A stretch of 52,550 bases of DNA from Fidelibacterota bacterium (GCA_018673925.1 JABHBL010000110.1:1-52550); one strand, 5' to 3'. Positions 37,277 to 45,973 are shown, counted from the first letter of the stretch. Notes: generated by a model not told the origin, from the letters alone. Numbers and translations are program-made.

Positions 37277-38785
37277 ATGGAAAATCATTTACTAAGCATT
37301 GTAACCTTCCTGCCAGTATTTGGAGCGGTGATTATTGCCCTGATCCCCAAGGAAAAGCTGGACATTATCCGCTGGGGTGCTGCAGCAATTACAGGCCTCC
37401 AACTCATTTTGGCCATTTGGATATTATATATCTTCGATTTCTCAAGTTCAGAGGTTCAACTCCAGGAGCATTTTGCCTGGATCCCGGCCTTTAACATTGA
37501 ATACTTTATGGGAATCGATGGTCTAAGTGCCCCGATGATTCTACTGACGGCACTTCTCAGTTTCCTTGCTGTATTCACGTCCTGGAATATTGAGAAAGCT
37601 CAGAAGGGCTATTTCGCACTCTTCCTGCTGCTCGATGCAGGTATGATGGGTGTCTTTTCATCCCTGGACTTCTTCCTATTCTATATTTTCTGGGAAGTCA
37701 TGCTCCTGCCAATGTACTTCCTTATTGGTATCTGGGGTGGACCGCAGCGTGAATATGCTGCCATCAAATTTTTCTTATATACACTTTTCGGATCAGTTCT
37801 CCTGTTATTGGGAATGCTGGCTCTCTACTTTATTTCTGAGCCCCATACCTTTAACATGCTGATTCTGGCTGAGCACTCATCACAATTTGGCAATGCGCTG
37901 TTGTTGGGGATGAATGCCGGGAAGGTGATATTTATACTGCTCTTTATCGGTTTTGCCATCAAAGTGCCTATTTTCCCTTTCCATACCTGGTTACCTCTGG
38001 CACACGTAGAAGCGCCGACGGCCATATCAGTTATTCTTGCCGGTGTCCTGCTGAAAATGGGAACCTATGGATTCCTGAGAATCAGCTTTCCCGTTCTTAA
38101 AGATGCGACCCTATGGTTCGCCCTGCCGTTGGCCATACTCGGCCTTATAAACGTCATTTACGGCGCCATGGCGGCATTGGCTCAAAGGGATCTAAAGAAG
38201 ATGGTCGCCTATTCATCAGTTTCTCATATGGGTTTTGTACTTCTGGGTATGGCAGCCCTTACACCAGCGGGTATGAACGGTGCTGTTTTCCAGATGTTCA
38301 ACCATGGTACCATCTCAGCCATGCTCTTTATGTTGGTGGGTGTGGTCTATGATCGAGCACATCATCGTGATATTGAAGGTTTTGGTGGAATTGCCAAGGT
38401 GGTACCTATTTACGCCGGTGTCACAGCCATGGCATTTTTTGCCGGTCTTGGTTTACCTGGCTTCTCAGGTTTTATCTCAGAAGCACTCTGTTTTATCGGT
38501 GCTTTCCCAGTCTTCACCTGGATCACCATTTTTGCCACCGTTGGTATTGTGTTGAATGCAGCTTATTTCCTCTGGGCCTATCAGAGAATATTTATGGGTG
38601 AGCTCAATAGCAAATACGAGAATTTAGAAGAGATCAACAATCGCGAATTATTTGCTTTGATCCCTCTGGCAGTAATCACTTTCTTCCTGGGTGTCTATCC
38701 CACACCTATGCTGAATTTGATGAGCAGTACTTTGAATCATTTGGTGGAAGCTGTCAAAACCGCTGGAATGGTAGCTGGTCTGTAA
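37277..38785 (+). CDS. nuoM: NADH-quinone oxidoreductase subunit M
   Basis: Second antiporter-like pump subunit, 502 residues and about 14 helices. Marks are FYIFWEVMLLPMYFLIG with the conserved Glu, AIKVPIFPFHTWLPLAHVEA with the pump Lys, and LKKMVAYSSVSHMGFVLLG. It sits between nuoL and nuoN with short gaps, as in most nuo operons. Confidence 0.96.
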   Translation: MENHLLSIVTFLPVFGAVIIALIPKEKLDIIRWGAAAITGLQLILAIWILYIFDFSSSEVQLQEHFAWIPAFNIEYFMGIDGLSAPMILLTALLSFLAVFTSWNIEKAQKGYFALFLLLDAGMMGVFSSLDFFLFYIFWEVMLLPMYFLIGIWGGPQREYAAIKFFLYTLFGSVLLLLGMLALYFISEPHTFNMLILAEHSSQFGNALLLGMNAGKVIFILLFIGFAIKVPIFPFHTWLPLAHVEAPTAISVILAGVLLKMGTYGFLRISFPVLKDATLWFALPLAILGLINVIYGAMAALAQRDLKKMVAYSSVSHMGFVLLGMAALTPAGMNGAVFQMFNHGTISAMLFMLVGVVYDRAHHRDIEGFGGIAKVVPIYAGVTAMAFFAGLGLPGFSGFISEALCFIGAFPVFTWITIFATVGIVLNAAYFLWAYQRIFMGELNSKYENLEEINNRELFALIPLAVITFFLGVYPTPMLNLMSSTLNHLVEAVKTAGMVAGL

Positions 38786-38802
38786 TCAAATAGGATATTC
38801 TT

Positions 38803-40299
38803 ATGAATCTTAATCAAATCATGACGGATCTCTCCTATTTCATACCTGAGATGATGCTTACCGGGATATTGCTCCTCGTCATATTGTTCGATCTCTTTCA
38901 GAAAGCTGATACTTCCATCCGATCCGGCTATGTTGCCCTGGGTGGACTGATACTTGTTACTATAGCCCTTCTTGGTCAGGATGTTTCTACTTCGGTGGGA
39001 ATATTTTCAAACATGCTGGCCGTGGATCCCTTTGGAAACTTTCTAAAGATACTGGTAACGGTGGGGACTATTCTGGTAATGTGGATGTCATTTAACTCCA
39101 ATGAGTTGAAGAATCGGAGGGTGGGGGAATACTATACCCTGTTATTGACCCTGGTTCTGGGCATGTACTTTCTGGTCTCAGCCACCCATTTGCTCAGCAT
39201 TTACATCTCTCTGGAGATGGTCAGTATTATGAGTTATCTGCTTTCAGGATATCTGAAGGAACAGATGCGCTCCAATGAGGCCTCTATCAAATACGTTGTG
39301 TTTGGTGCCTTTAGCTCTGGAATCCTGCTCTATGGCTTCTCATTGCTGTATGGTCTCACTGGCAGTGCCGATATATTTGAAATTCAAGCCGCACTTTCTG
39401 CTGGAACGGTATCACCGGCTCTCATGATGATCATCCTAGTGATGATTCTGGTGGGATTTGGTTATAAGATTGCTGCCGTACCCTTTCACTTCTGGACACC
39501 TGATGTGTATGAAGGAGCACCGGCTCCCATTACTGCTTTCCTTTCAGTAGCTCCTAAGGCTGCTGGTTTTGCCATTATCATTCGTTTCTTCAATGTAGCA
39601 CTCTCAAGCGCTGGCAATCCCAACATGGAAGCCTGGGCTGCATTGAGTAATATGGATTGGCAGGCTGTCATGGGTATTCTGGCGATTCTCTCCATGACTG
39701 TAGGAAACGTCATTGCCCTACAACAATCCAATATCAAGCGCATGTTGGCCTATTCAAGTATTGCTCACGCTGGCTATATGTTGCTGGGTGTTGTGGTTGC
39801 TGATCAGACGGGTATTGCTGCCGTATTGTACTATGCTGCGGTATACATGTTGATGAACCTGGGTGCTTTCTTTGTGGCTATCCACATCAAGAATGAATTC
39901 GACACAGAAGAGATTGAAGACTATAAAGCTCTTGGCTACAAAGCCCCAGTTTTGGGTGTGATTATGGCCATCTTTATGTTCTCGCTGACTGGTTTGCCAC
40001 CTACAGGTGGATTTGTTGCAAAATTTTACATTTTCCGGGCTTTGATTGAATACGGGGATATGTATTTCTGGCTGGCCATGATTGGTCTAATCAATGGTGT
40101 CGTATCGCTTTACTATTATATGCGAGTTGTGAAAGCCATGTATTTTGGAAAAATCGAATTACCAGATACTGTCCATCATGCACCAGTCAACATAACCATA
40201 CTCTTAAGTGTGTTGGCAATTCCATTGCTTTTTGCCTGGATGCTGGGTGACCCCCTATCAACTTTCGCTCAAAACGCAGTCCAATTCTTTATTAAATAA
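38803..40299 (+). CDS. nuoN: NADH-quinone oxidoreductase subunit N
   Basis: Third antiporter-like subunit, 498 residues. It shows LSIYISLEMVSIMSYLLSG, YKIAAVPFHFWTPDVYEGAP with the pump Lys, and IKRMLAYSSIAHAGYML. It closes the operon: a terminator lies 21 bases after the stop. No nuoE, nuoF or nuoG is found before, within or after the cluster. Confidence 0.96.
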   Translation: MNLNQIMTDLSYFIPEMMLTGILLLVILFDLFQKADTSIRSGYVALGGLILVTIALLGQDVSTSVGIFSNMLAVDPFGNFLKILVTVGTILVMWMSFNSNELKNRRVGEYYTLLLTLVLGMYFLVSATHLLSIYISLEMVSIMSYLLSGYLKEQMRSNEASIKYVVFGAFSSGILLYGFSLLYGLTGSADIFEIQAALSAGTVSPALMMIILVMILVGFGYKIAAVPFHFWTPDVYEGAPAPITAFLSVAPKAAGFAIIIRFFNVALSSAGNPNMEAWAALSNMDWQAVMGILAILSMTVGNVIALQQSNIKRMLAYSSIAHAGYMLLGVVVADQTGIAAVLYYAAVYMLMNLGAFFVAIHIKNEFDTEEIEDYKALGYKAPVLGVIMAIFMFSLTGLPPTGGFVAKFYIFRALIEYGDMYFWLAMIGLINGVVSLYYYMRVVKAMYFGKIELPDTVHHAPVNITILLSVLAIPLLFAWMLGDPLSTFAQNAVQFFIK

Positions 40300-40320
40300 A
40301 TATTTATACTCATTTAAATA

Positions 40321-40353
40321 AAACCCTGCCATTATTGGTAGGGTTTTTTATTT
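40321..40353 (+). terminator. Rho-independent terminator ending the nuo operon
   Basis: AAACCCTGCC (40321-40330) pairs with GGTAGGGTTT (40337-40346) with one G-T wobble around a six-base loop, followed by T. The A-rich 5' flank means it could also work from the other strand. Confidence 0.88.
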
Positions 40354-40425
40354 TTAGCTTATGATTGAAGCCCACATGAATGCCTGGCTTCTGGGGGGTT
40401 ATCCAATAGTTAGGTCTGACATATT

Positions 40426-40833
40426 GTGAAATTCAAATTTTACATTCATATCCCTATCCCCATTGTCGTCACGTTGTTGATTTTATGTTCATGTGAATCT
40501 TTCCTCGATATAAAAGTCGGAATACTTTGGAATGATGATCCACATGTGAACATCGCTGATTCAGTCTATCTGGGTATTTTGCAGGGAAAGTGGGATTCTG
40601 AATCGGGCTTTGATTCGGGTTTATTGGATACCGCTGAAGTGCTGGTTAGTGTCAATCATTGCTACCGTTTTTCCATAAATACCAACGACTCAGACAACTA
40701 TACGGCCTTCATTTTTTATGATAGTAATGGGAATGGAAAATATGATGAGGGTTTTGATGAGGTGTTGGGCTACAAATACAATTATGGAAAAGCCGGGGGG
40801 CAGGTAGACATATCCCTTTCAGCCTATTACTAG
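40426..40833 (+). CDS. Small putative lipoprotein with acidic calcium-loop-like motif
   Basis: A 135-residue protein starting at GTG with a signal sequence ending LLILCSCE, where one of the two cysteines would be lipidated. The rest is beta-rich and acidic; YDSNGNGKYDEGFDE near residue 105 resembles an Asp/Asn calcium-binding loop. No family is recognised. There is no clear ribosome site in front of the GTG, so the start is uncertain. It converges on the prepilin gene, whose stop is 15 bases away. Confidence 0.6.
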   Translation: MKFKFYIHIPIPIVVTLLILCSCESFLDIKVGILWNDDPHVNIADSVYLGILQGKWDSESGFDSGLLDTAEVLVSVNHCYRFSINTNDSDNYTAFIFYDSNGNGKYDEGFDEVLGYKYNYGKAGGQVDISLSAYY

Positions 40834-40848
40834 ATGTTTACTTAAATT

Positions 40849-41280
40849 CTAATCCTCCACATCCGGTTCTTCATCATCAAACTTCCAGGTTCCACTTTGA
40901 TCCAGCCAGACAGACTTTGACAATACTTTATTCTTGTTACATTTAATTCGCCATTCAAGCCCATCGTAACTGCGGTATCTGTAATTGTTATCTTTAAAAT
41001 ATTTGCCTGTTAATTCACCACTATTGATATCATTCCAGTTCTGACCTATTACTTTTCTATATTTATCACTGATGGGATAGGTACCCGTGCTGCCATAATA
41101 CATTCGTAGCTGTTTTCGAACCGTGCCAATCCCTGCCACAGCTTCTGCACGTTTGGCGACTTCCAGATTGTGTTGGTAGATGGGAACTGCAGCACCAGCG
41201 AGCACACCAATAATCACAATGACGATCATGAGCTCAACTAGTGAGAAACCGTTCTTTCTTCGTTTATGACTAATTCCCAA
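40849..41280 (-). CDS. Type IV prepilin-like protein (pseudopilin)
   Basis: A 143-residue protein with a class III leader of 11 residues (MGISHKRRKNG) cleaved before FSLVELMIVIVIIGVLAG; Glu5 of the mature protein is present. The globular part resembles short GspG/PilE-like pilins, ending in WRIKCNKNKVLSKSVWLDQSG. Start is TTG with GAGGA upstream on the minus strand. It is a lone prepilin with no pilus machinery nearby, and a paralogue lies at 44202-44663. A strong promoter and then a terminator-like hairpin lie in its leader. Confidence 0.85.
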   Translation of the reverse strand: MGISHKRRKNGFSLVELMIVIVIIGVLAGAAVPIYQHNLEVAKRAEAVAGIGTVRKQLRMYYGSTGTYPISDKYRKVIGQNWNDINSGELTGKYFKDNNYRYRSYDGLEWRIKCNKNKVLSKSVWLDQSGTWKFDDEEPDVED

Positions 41281-41321
41281 TCCTAATCCTCTTCGGTAAA
41301 ACTATTCAGCTTCCTAAAGGC

Positions 41322-41347
41322 AAAAAACGCGCCCTCGTGGGTGCACG
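41322..41347 (-). terminator. Terminator-like hairpin in the prepilin leader
   Basis: Read on the minus strand, CGTGC-A-CC and GG-GCGCG pair (one G-T wobble, one bulged A) around a five-base loop and run straight into six T. It lies between the prepilin promoter and the start codon, about 41 bases before the start, so it could attenuate transcription. Confidence 0.6.
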
Positions 41348-41417
41348 GAGCTATCCGCCATATATTCAAATACTTACAAGTCTTATAATGCTTGAATGAA
41401 TATGCAGGAATGTCATA

Positions 41418-41447
41418 AATATACGACATAATCGTTGCTATTGTCAA
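41418..41447 (-). promoter_or_regulatory. Sigma-70-type promoter of the prepilin gene
   Basis: On the minus strand, TTGACA (plus-strand positions 41442-41447) and TATATT (41418-41423) are separated by 18 bases. The -35 box is a perfect consensus. It leaves an untranslated leader of about 130 bases. Confidence 0.6.
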
Positions 41448-41507
41448 CAATATTTGATTTTCGGCATTAAGGAGAACCAAAATCAAATCTGCTATGGTGG
41501 ATGGAAC

Positions 41508-41553
41508 AGTTTAGAAGACTACTCAGTGAAAGAGGCGAACAGCCTTCTAAACT
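41508..41553. repeat. 10-bp inverted repeat in the prepilin-pepF gap
   Basis: AGTTTAGAAG (41508-41517) and CTTCTAAACT (41544-41553) are perfect inverted copies with 26 bases between. No T-run follows on either strand, so it is not an obvious terminator. The rest of the 41448-41600 gap shows nothing else I can support. Confidence 0.45.
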
Positions 41554-41600
41554 ATTAGAATTAATGCAAAGGTATCACATCTTCTGAATTGAGTGGTGCC

Positions 41601-43493
41601 TCAATCAACAAGACCTAATTTTTTCAACTCTTTTTCATAGCGACTCACCAGATCATCCATACTGGCTATAACTGCCTGAACGGCCTGAGGCTCGGTCATA
41701 TCCACACCTGCTTTTTTTAGCTGCTCAACAGGGTAATCACTGCCACCTGATTTGAGTAAATCGATGTAATTGGCTTTAGCCTGTTTTTTTGATTTCCGGG
41801 AGCCCTCATTCATTTGCTTAAACAGGGATGCTGATGCGGCATAACTGGTAGCATACTGATACACGTAATATGGTACCGATGAAAAATGTGGAATTCGTGC
41901 CCAGGTCACATCATAGAGCTCATGATTTTCCATGGAATCTCCATAATAAGCCACCAGAACTTCATGATAAACTCCGTTCAGAACATCAGCCGTGATGGGT
42001 TGACCTTCTTCGACCAGCTTGTGAACCTGATATTCGTAATCAGCAAACATGACTTGAGTATAAAAAGTACCAGCGATGTTATCGATGGCATGACTGAGAA
42101 GCACCAGCCGTTCCTGGGGATCTTTGCTTTTGTCCAACATGTATTCCAATAAATGAGCTTCGGCCATGGTGGAGGCAACTTCAGCCACGAAGAGCGTGTA
42201 CCCTGAATTAGAAAAGGTCTGGGTTTCATTGGCGAACATGGTATGCACTGTGTGTCCCATTTCATGGGCCACTGTAAAAACATCATTGAGTGTATTGGTG
42301 TAATTCAAGAGCATATATGGATGCACACCATACAATCCTGCAGAGAAGGCGCCAGTGGTTTTTCCAGGAGTTTCATACACATCAACCCAACCTGGTGAAA
42401 AAGCCTCGATCTGTTTTTGGCTATAACTCTTACCCAACGGTTTGACAGATTTCTTTACCATTGCAGCGACATCATCATAATCATAGTCTTTATCAAAATT
42501 GATAACTGGTACTGCGGAATCGTAACCATCATATTCATCCAGTTTGAGAGCAGCCTTGCGTAATTTATGATAGCGCTGGAGCGGTTCCACACCGGCTCGT
42601 CCCTGTTCTAAGAGATTTAGATAAACTTCGATGGGAATATTGTCATTCCCCAGGGTTCTTTCCAGAGTTGAACTATAGTTACGGGCTTGTGCATAGGCCC
42701 AATCCCGTTGACATATGCCATCATAAGATGCTGCATAAGTGTTGAGGTTGTCATTGTATGTGCTATTGCGCTCAATGAAGGCGGCTTTACGATCCTCGTG
42801 ATTTCTTGATGTTGAAAAGATACGGCCGGCTTCACCTTCAGATATTTGCACCTCTTCTCCCGTGGATAGGGTAATGCTGCCAAACTTTATATCAGCAGTT
42901 GAGAGCTGATTATAAACACTGCCTGGAGTACCGCTAAGACGGCTAAAGTAGGAAAGCAAACGCTCACTTTTTTCATCCAGTACATGAGACTGCTGTCGGT
43001 AGAGATCTTCTATTGCAAAGCGATAATTGCTTAGACCAGGTGTTTCATTTAGCCAGGTTTCCATGGTTGACCATTCAATGCTGACCATTTCTGGAGCAAA
43101 CCAGGAGGTAGCAGTCCCAAATCTTGAAAACAAAATGCCGACCTGTTGGAGTTTAGCGTAGACCTCGTTGTCGCGATTATCCAATGCTCGAACCAGACCT
43201 GCATAAGTTTGAACGCGATCAGCTACTAAACCGAGTTCTTCTCGCATTGTGTAAGCTTTGAGCAAATTCTGGGGTCCGCTTGCCAGGGTGCCTTGAAGAT
43301 CGGCGTAGGCATCCATGAGTGATTCCAACTTACTAAGATCCATTTCCCAGGCTTCCCAGTCAGCATAAATATCTGTGAGAGCCCATTGGTGTTTAGCGTC
43401 AATTGTGGATCGATCTTTGGGTGCTGCAACAAGAGCCTGAGTTGAAAGAATGAGCAAAAGTGATAGACTGCCGATTCGAATAAGCGTTTGCAT
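41601..43493 (-). CDS. pepF: Exported oligoendopeptidase F-type M3 metallopeptidase
   Basis: It cleaves short peptides with zinc. From the ATG at 43493 the protein has 630 residues; GGAG lies six bases before it, whereas the ATG four codons upstream has no ribosome site. The M3 signature HEMGHTVHTMF gives the zinc ligands and catalytic Glu, with the third ligand in FVAEVASTMAEAHL. Most PepF proteins are cytoplasmic, but this one carries a signal peptide (SLLLILSTQALVAA), so it probably works in the periplasm or outside. The ends match the PepF family (DVTWARIPHF; YPVEQLKKAGVDM). Confidence 0.93.
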   Translation of the reverse strand: MQTLIRIGSLSLLLILSTQALVAAPKDRSTIDAKHQWALTDIYADWEAWEMDLSKLESLMDAYADLQGTLASGPQNLLKAYTMREELGLVADRVQTYAGLVRALDNRDNEVYAKLQQVGILFSRFGTATSWFAPEMVSIEWSTMETWLNETPGLSNYRFAIEDLYRQQSHVLDEKSERLLSYFSRLSGTPGSVYNQLSTADIKFGSITLSTGEEVQISEGEAGRIFSTSRNHEDRKAAFIERNSTYNDNLNTYAASYDGICQRDWAYAQARNYSSTLERTLGNDNIPIEVYLNLLEQGRAGVEPLQRYHKLRKAALKLDEYDGYDSAVPVINFDKDYDYDDVAAMVKKSVKPLGKSYSQKQIEAFSPGWVDVYETPGKTTGAFSAGLYGVHPYMLLNYTNTLNDVFTVAHEMGHTVHTMFANETQTFSNSGYTLFVAEVASTMAEAHLLEYMLDKSKDPQERLVLLSHAIDNIAGTFYTQVMFADYEYQVHKLVEEGQPITADVLNGVYHEVLVAYYGDSMENHELYDVTWARIPHFSSVPYYVYQYATSYAASASLFKQMNEGSRKSKKQAKANYIDLLKSGGSDYPVEQLKKAGVDMTEPQAVQAVIASMDDLVSRYEKELKKLGLVD

Positions 43494-43671
43494 GGTATAC
43501 TCCATTTATAAAACAATAGTTGAAATGATCATGACAGGCGGCTTGTCACGTCCCCAACCCTTGGGGATCATCAGTTAACAAAATATAATAAAACAGTTGG
43601 GAATGCATCCCAAGGATTATTACGAATTGGTGTTGATGGGTCTGGATTTCTGCAAGAAGTTTCTATATATG

Positions 43672-43700
43672 AAAAAAGGTCACCGAATCTGCGGTGACCT
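43672..43700 (-). terminator. Terminator of ssrA
   Basis: On the minus strand AGGTCACCG and CGGTGACCT are perfect 9-bp arms around six bases and run into T (plus-strand A-run 43672-43677). It lies 18 bases past the tmRNA 3' end. Confidence 0.88.
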
Positions 43701-43717
43701 CTAAGAAATCAAAGGTG

Positions 43718-44073
43718 TGGAGGCGGGGAGAATCGAACTCCCGTCCGAAACGCAAAGCCGATCAGCCTCTACATGTTTATTCCGAACTTTAAATTCACCG
43801 CTACAGCTCCTCCGGACTGGATCTTATAACGACTATTCAACTAAGTTTAAGATTCCCACCGCTGACGAGTGAGTCTCCGATCCCATTTTAGCGACGCCCC
43901 AGACCCTGCCAATGGGCAAGAGCAGAGAAGGAACGAGCTACTATTTAATTAAGCAGCTAGTGCGTAGTTAGATTCGCCGTTTATAATTGGCGTCCAATTT
44001 TTTTAAGTGGTTTTGGGAAAACACTACATGCAGCCAATGGTCTTCGTCATCCCGTCGAAACCAGGTCGCCCCC
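43718..44073 (-). ncRNA. ssrA: Transfer-messenger RNA
   Basis: tmRNA rescues stalled ribosomes and tags the nascent chain for degradation. The 5' end reads GGGGGCGACCTGGTTTCGAC and the 3' end GGGAGTTCGATTCTCCCCGC, the diagnostic tRNA-like half with a T-arm; the 7-bp acceptor stem GGGGGCG / CGCCTCC closes with one wobble. CCA is not encoded (the genome has CAC after the discriminator A). The tag frame is at 43949-43978 and reads GESNYALAA then TAA, most likely starting at a Gly (GGC) resume codon, as in Bacteroidota tags such as GETNYALAA. The length of about 356 is normal. It lies between pepF and a prepilin gene. Confidence 0.96.
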
Positions 44074-44201
44074 ATTTTCAATAAGCGAATTCAATAAACA
44101 ACCAAAACCATGTAAATACCAGTATTTTATTGAGCGCTTAATTATGCGTGATTAGAAATTCATTTACATTCAACTCATTCATGGCGTTAGATTGGCTCAT
44201 A

Positions 44202-44663
44202 ATGGTCCCAGCATTTAAAGAAACACACTCGACTTGCTTAGGATGTGACCGAAAGCATTCAGGGGGAGGATTTTCTCTGGTTGAATTGCTGATTGTGGTA
44301 CTCATTATTGCCGTACTCAGCGCCATTGCTATTCCTGTTTACCGGAATAATGTTGAAAAGGCCAAGCGTTCTGAGGTTATGGTAACCATGGGCTATGTGA
44401 AAAATTTCCTACAAATATATAAGGGTGTGGAGGGACATTATCCTCTTGCTCCAACTTGGGAGAATGTGAGAGGTTCAGATTGGAATGATGTACCGACCGG
44501 TGGGCTTAAAGGAAAGTATTTCCTAAGCAAATACTATGATTACCGAAGTGTTGATGGGGAAGAATACCGGATTAGATGCTATTGGAACAATGGGCTAGAT
44601 GCCAATTTCTGGGTTGACGAAGCAGGCCGATGGAGTTGGGACGTACCCATTGAGGAATGGTAA
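44202..44663 (+). CDS. Type IV prepilin-like protein, paralogue of the one at 40849-41280
   Basis: The protein has a prepilin peptidase site G|FSLVELLIVVLIIAVLSAIAIP and then a short globular domain that ends in YRIRCYWNNGLDANFWVDEAG, matching the other prepilin position by position (WRIKCNKNKVLSKSVWLDQ). The start is unsure: ATG 44202 gives a 23-residue leader, while ATG 44181 and GTG 44148 are also in frame; none has a clear ribosome site. I chose 44202 for the shortest leader. The leader holds two cysteines (STCLGCDRK), unusual for a class III signal. No pilus assembly genes are near. Confidence 0.75.
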   Translation: MVPAFKETHSTCLGCDRKHSGGGFSLVELLIVVLIIAVLSAIAIPVYRNNVEKAKRSEVMVTMGYVKNFLQIYKGVEGHYPLAPTWENVRGSDWNDVPTGGLKGKYFLSKYYDYRSVDGEEYRIRCYWNNGLDANFWVDEAGRWSWDVPIEEW

Positions 44664-44755
44664 GGTGGTGGCACTACAAGTGGATCAGCAGTGAAGCAAT
44701 CCACTAACGGCCAAGTCATCAATTGCTATCTCCTGGATACAGCATAATTTCAAGC

Positions 44756-45670
44756 ATGAAAAAAATATTTAAGTATTCGAAAGATGTCCAGGCTGCCCTT
44801 ACCAAGGGGGATCCAGTATTGGCGCTTGAGTCCACCATTGTTGCCCATGGAATGCCCTATCCTCAAAATCTAGAATTTGCCAGGGAAGCTGAGCATACAG
44901 CAAGGAAGTATGGTGCTGTCCCGGCTACTATCGCCATTCTGAATGGGGCGGTTTGCATTGGATTGGATGAAAACCAACTAGAAATCCTGGCATCTGACAA
45001 AAATGTAAAAAAAGTTGCAACTCGAGAAATAGGGGGGACGTTGGCAACTGGTGGACATGGAGCCACCACCGTGTCATCCACCATGCGTTTGGCTCACCAG
45101 GCAGGTATCAGGGTTTTTGCCACAGGTGGGATTGGTGGGGTACATCGTGGCGCTGAGAAGGATCTGGATATTTCTGCTGATCTTATAGAACTTTCCCGAA
45201 CGCCGGTCATTGTCATTTCAGCAGGTGCCAAAGCCATTCTTGATTTACCCAAAACGCTTGAATATCTGGAGACCATGAGTGTCCCGGTAATTGGTTATGG
45301 GACGACTGATTTTCCGGCATTTTATTCATCCCGATCAGGTTTGGAATTACATCAATCCCTGAGTAGCCCAGAGGAGGTAGCAAGTGCCTTTGATGCCCAA
45401 CGCGACCTGGGTATTCATTCCGGGATGTTGATAGCCAATCCAGCTCCAGCAGATATTGAAATTCCTCTGGCTGAAATGAGTGTGATCATTGACAAAGCTC
45501 TAAGAGATGCGTCTAAGCTTGGAATCCTTGGGAAGGAGCTTACGCCTTATCTTTTGGGACGGATTGTGGAGCTCACAGAGGGTCGCAGTTTGGTTACAAA
45601 TCGGGCTCTGGCTTTGAATAATGTTAAGATAGGGGCGAAAATTGCGGCAAGCCTTGCAGAACGGGCTTGA
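44756..45670 (+). CDS. psuG: Pseudouridine-5'-phosphate glycosidase
   Basis: It splits pseudouridine 5'-phosphate into uracil and ribose 5-phosphate (reversibly), salvaging pseudouridine. The protein from ATG 44756 has 304 residues, the family size (about 310), with ALESTIVAHGMPYPQN at the start of the active site, KVATREIGGTLATGGHGATT, FATGGIGGVHRGAE and VISAGAKAILDLPKTLEYLE with the catalytic Lys. The frame extends to a TTG at 44723, but those residues do not match the family. The partner kinase psuK is not next to it. Confidence 0.94.
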   Translation: MKKIFKYSKDVQAALTKGDPVLALESTIVAHGMPYPQNLEFAREAEHTARKYGAVPATIAILNGAVCIGLDENQLEILASDKNVKKVATREIGGTLATGGHGATTVSSTMRLAHQAGIRVFATGGIGGVHRGAEKDLDISADLIELSRTPVIVISAGAKAILDLPKTLEYLETMSVPVIGYGTTDFPAFYSSRSGLELHQSLSSPEEVASAFDAQRDLGIHSGMLIANPAPADIEIPLAEMSVIIDKALRDASKLGILGKELTPYLLGRIVELTEGRSLVTNRALALNNVKIGAKIAASLAERA

Positions 45671-45713
45671 AATCCCTTTTGCAGAAACTATATTCATGCC
45701 GCTTTTAGATCAT

Positions 45714-45795
45714 CGAGGTGTGGTCCTTTGACTGGGCTCAGGATAAACTCCGTCTGGTTAGCGCATCCCGACACAAGTGTCGGGAGGGCCGATGA
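45714..45795 (+). pseudogene. Broken tRNA-Pro-like copy with two inserts
   Basis: Pieces of the tRNA-Pro at 45830 appear in order: CGAGGTGTGG (45714-45723, identical), then a 26-base insert containing GACTGGGCTCAGGATAAAC, then GGTTAGCGCA (45756-45765, identical D-arm), then a perfect hairpin CCCGACAC-AA-GTGTCGGG (45767-45784) in place of the anticodon arm, then GGGCCG. It cannot fold as a tRNA. Confidence 0.6.
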
Positions 45796-45829
45796 CTACT
45801 CTTGAAGATTGACCAAATTTACACACTAT

Positions 45830-45904
45830 CGAGGTGTGGCGCAGTCCGGTTAGCGCACCTGCTTTGGGAGCAGGGGGCCGGAGGTTCGAATCCTCTCACC
45901 TCGA
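45830..45904 (+). tRNA. tRNA-Pro(TGG)
   Basis: The 75-base gene folds as a cloverleaf: acceptor CGAGGTG / CACCTCG, D-arm with GGTTAGCGC, anticodon stem CCTGC / GCAGG with loop TTTGGGA (anticodon TGG, 45865-45867), T-arm GGAGG / CCTCT with TTCGAAT, discriminator A. CCA is not encoded. A perfect terminator follows seven bases later, and disrupted copies of its 5' and 3' parts flank it. Confidence 0.95.
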
Positions 45905-45911
45905 CATAAAT

Positions 45912-45945
45912 AAAAAGACCATCCGCAAGGGTGGTCTTTTTGTTT
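45912..45945 (+). terminator. Terminator of tRNA-Pro
   Basis: AAAAAGACCA (45912-45921) pairs with TGGTCTTTTT (45932-45941) with an inner CC/GG and a GCAA loop; it has the A-run and T-run of a bidirectional terminator. Confidence 0.9.
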
Positions 45946-45973
45946 ATATGGTAGAATAGGATGAGAACCTCCA

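Noticed and set aside
41320..41360. Class I cyclic-di-GMP riboswitch (GGCAAA and GGAGCTA on the plus strand)
   Set aside because: Plus-strand resemblance to the GEMM core is only partial, the GAAA tetraloop and ACGCAAAGC are missing, and the downstream gene lies on the other strand.
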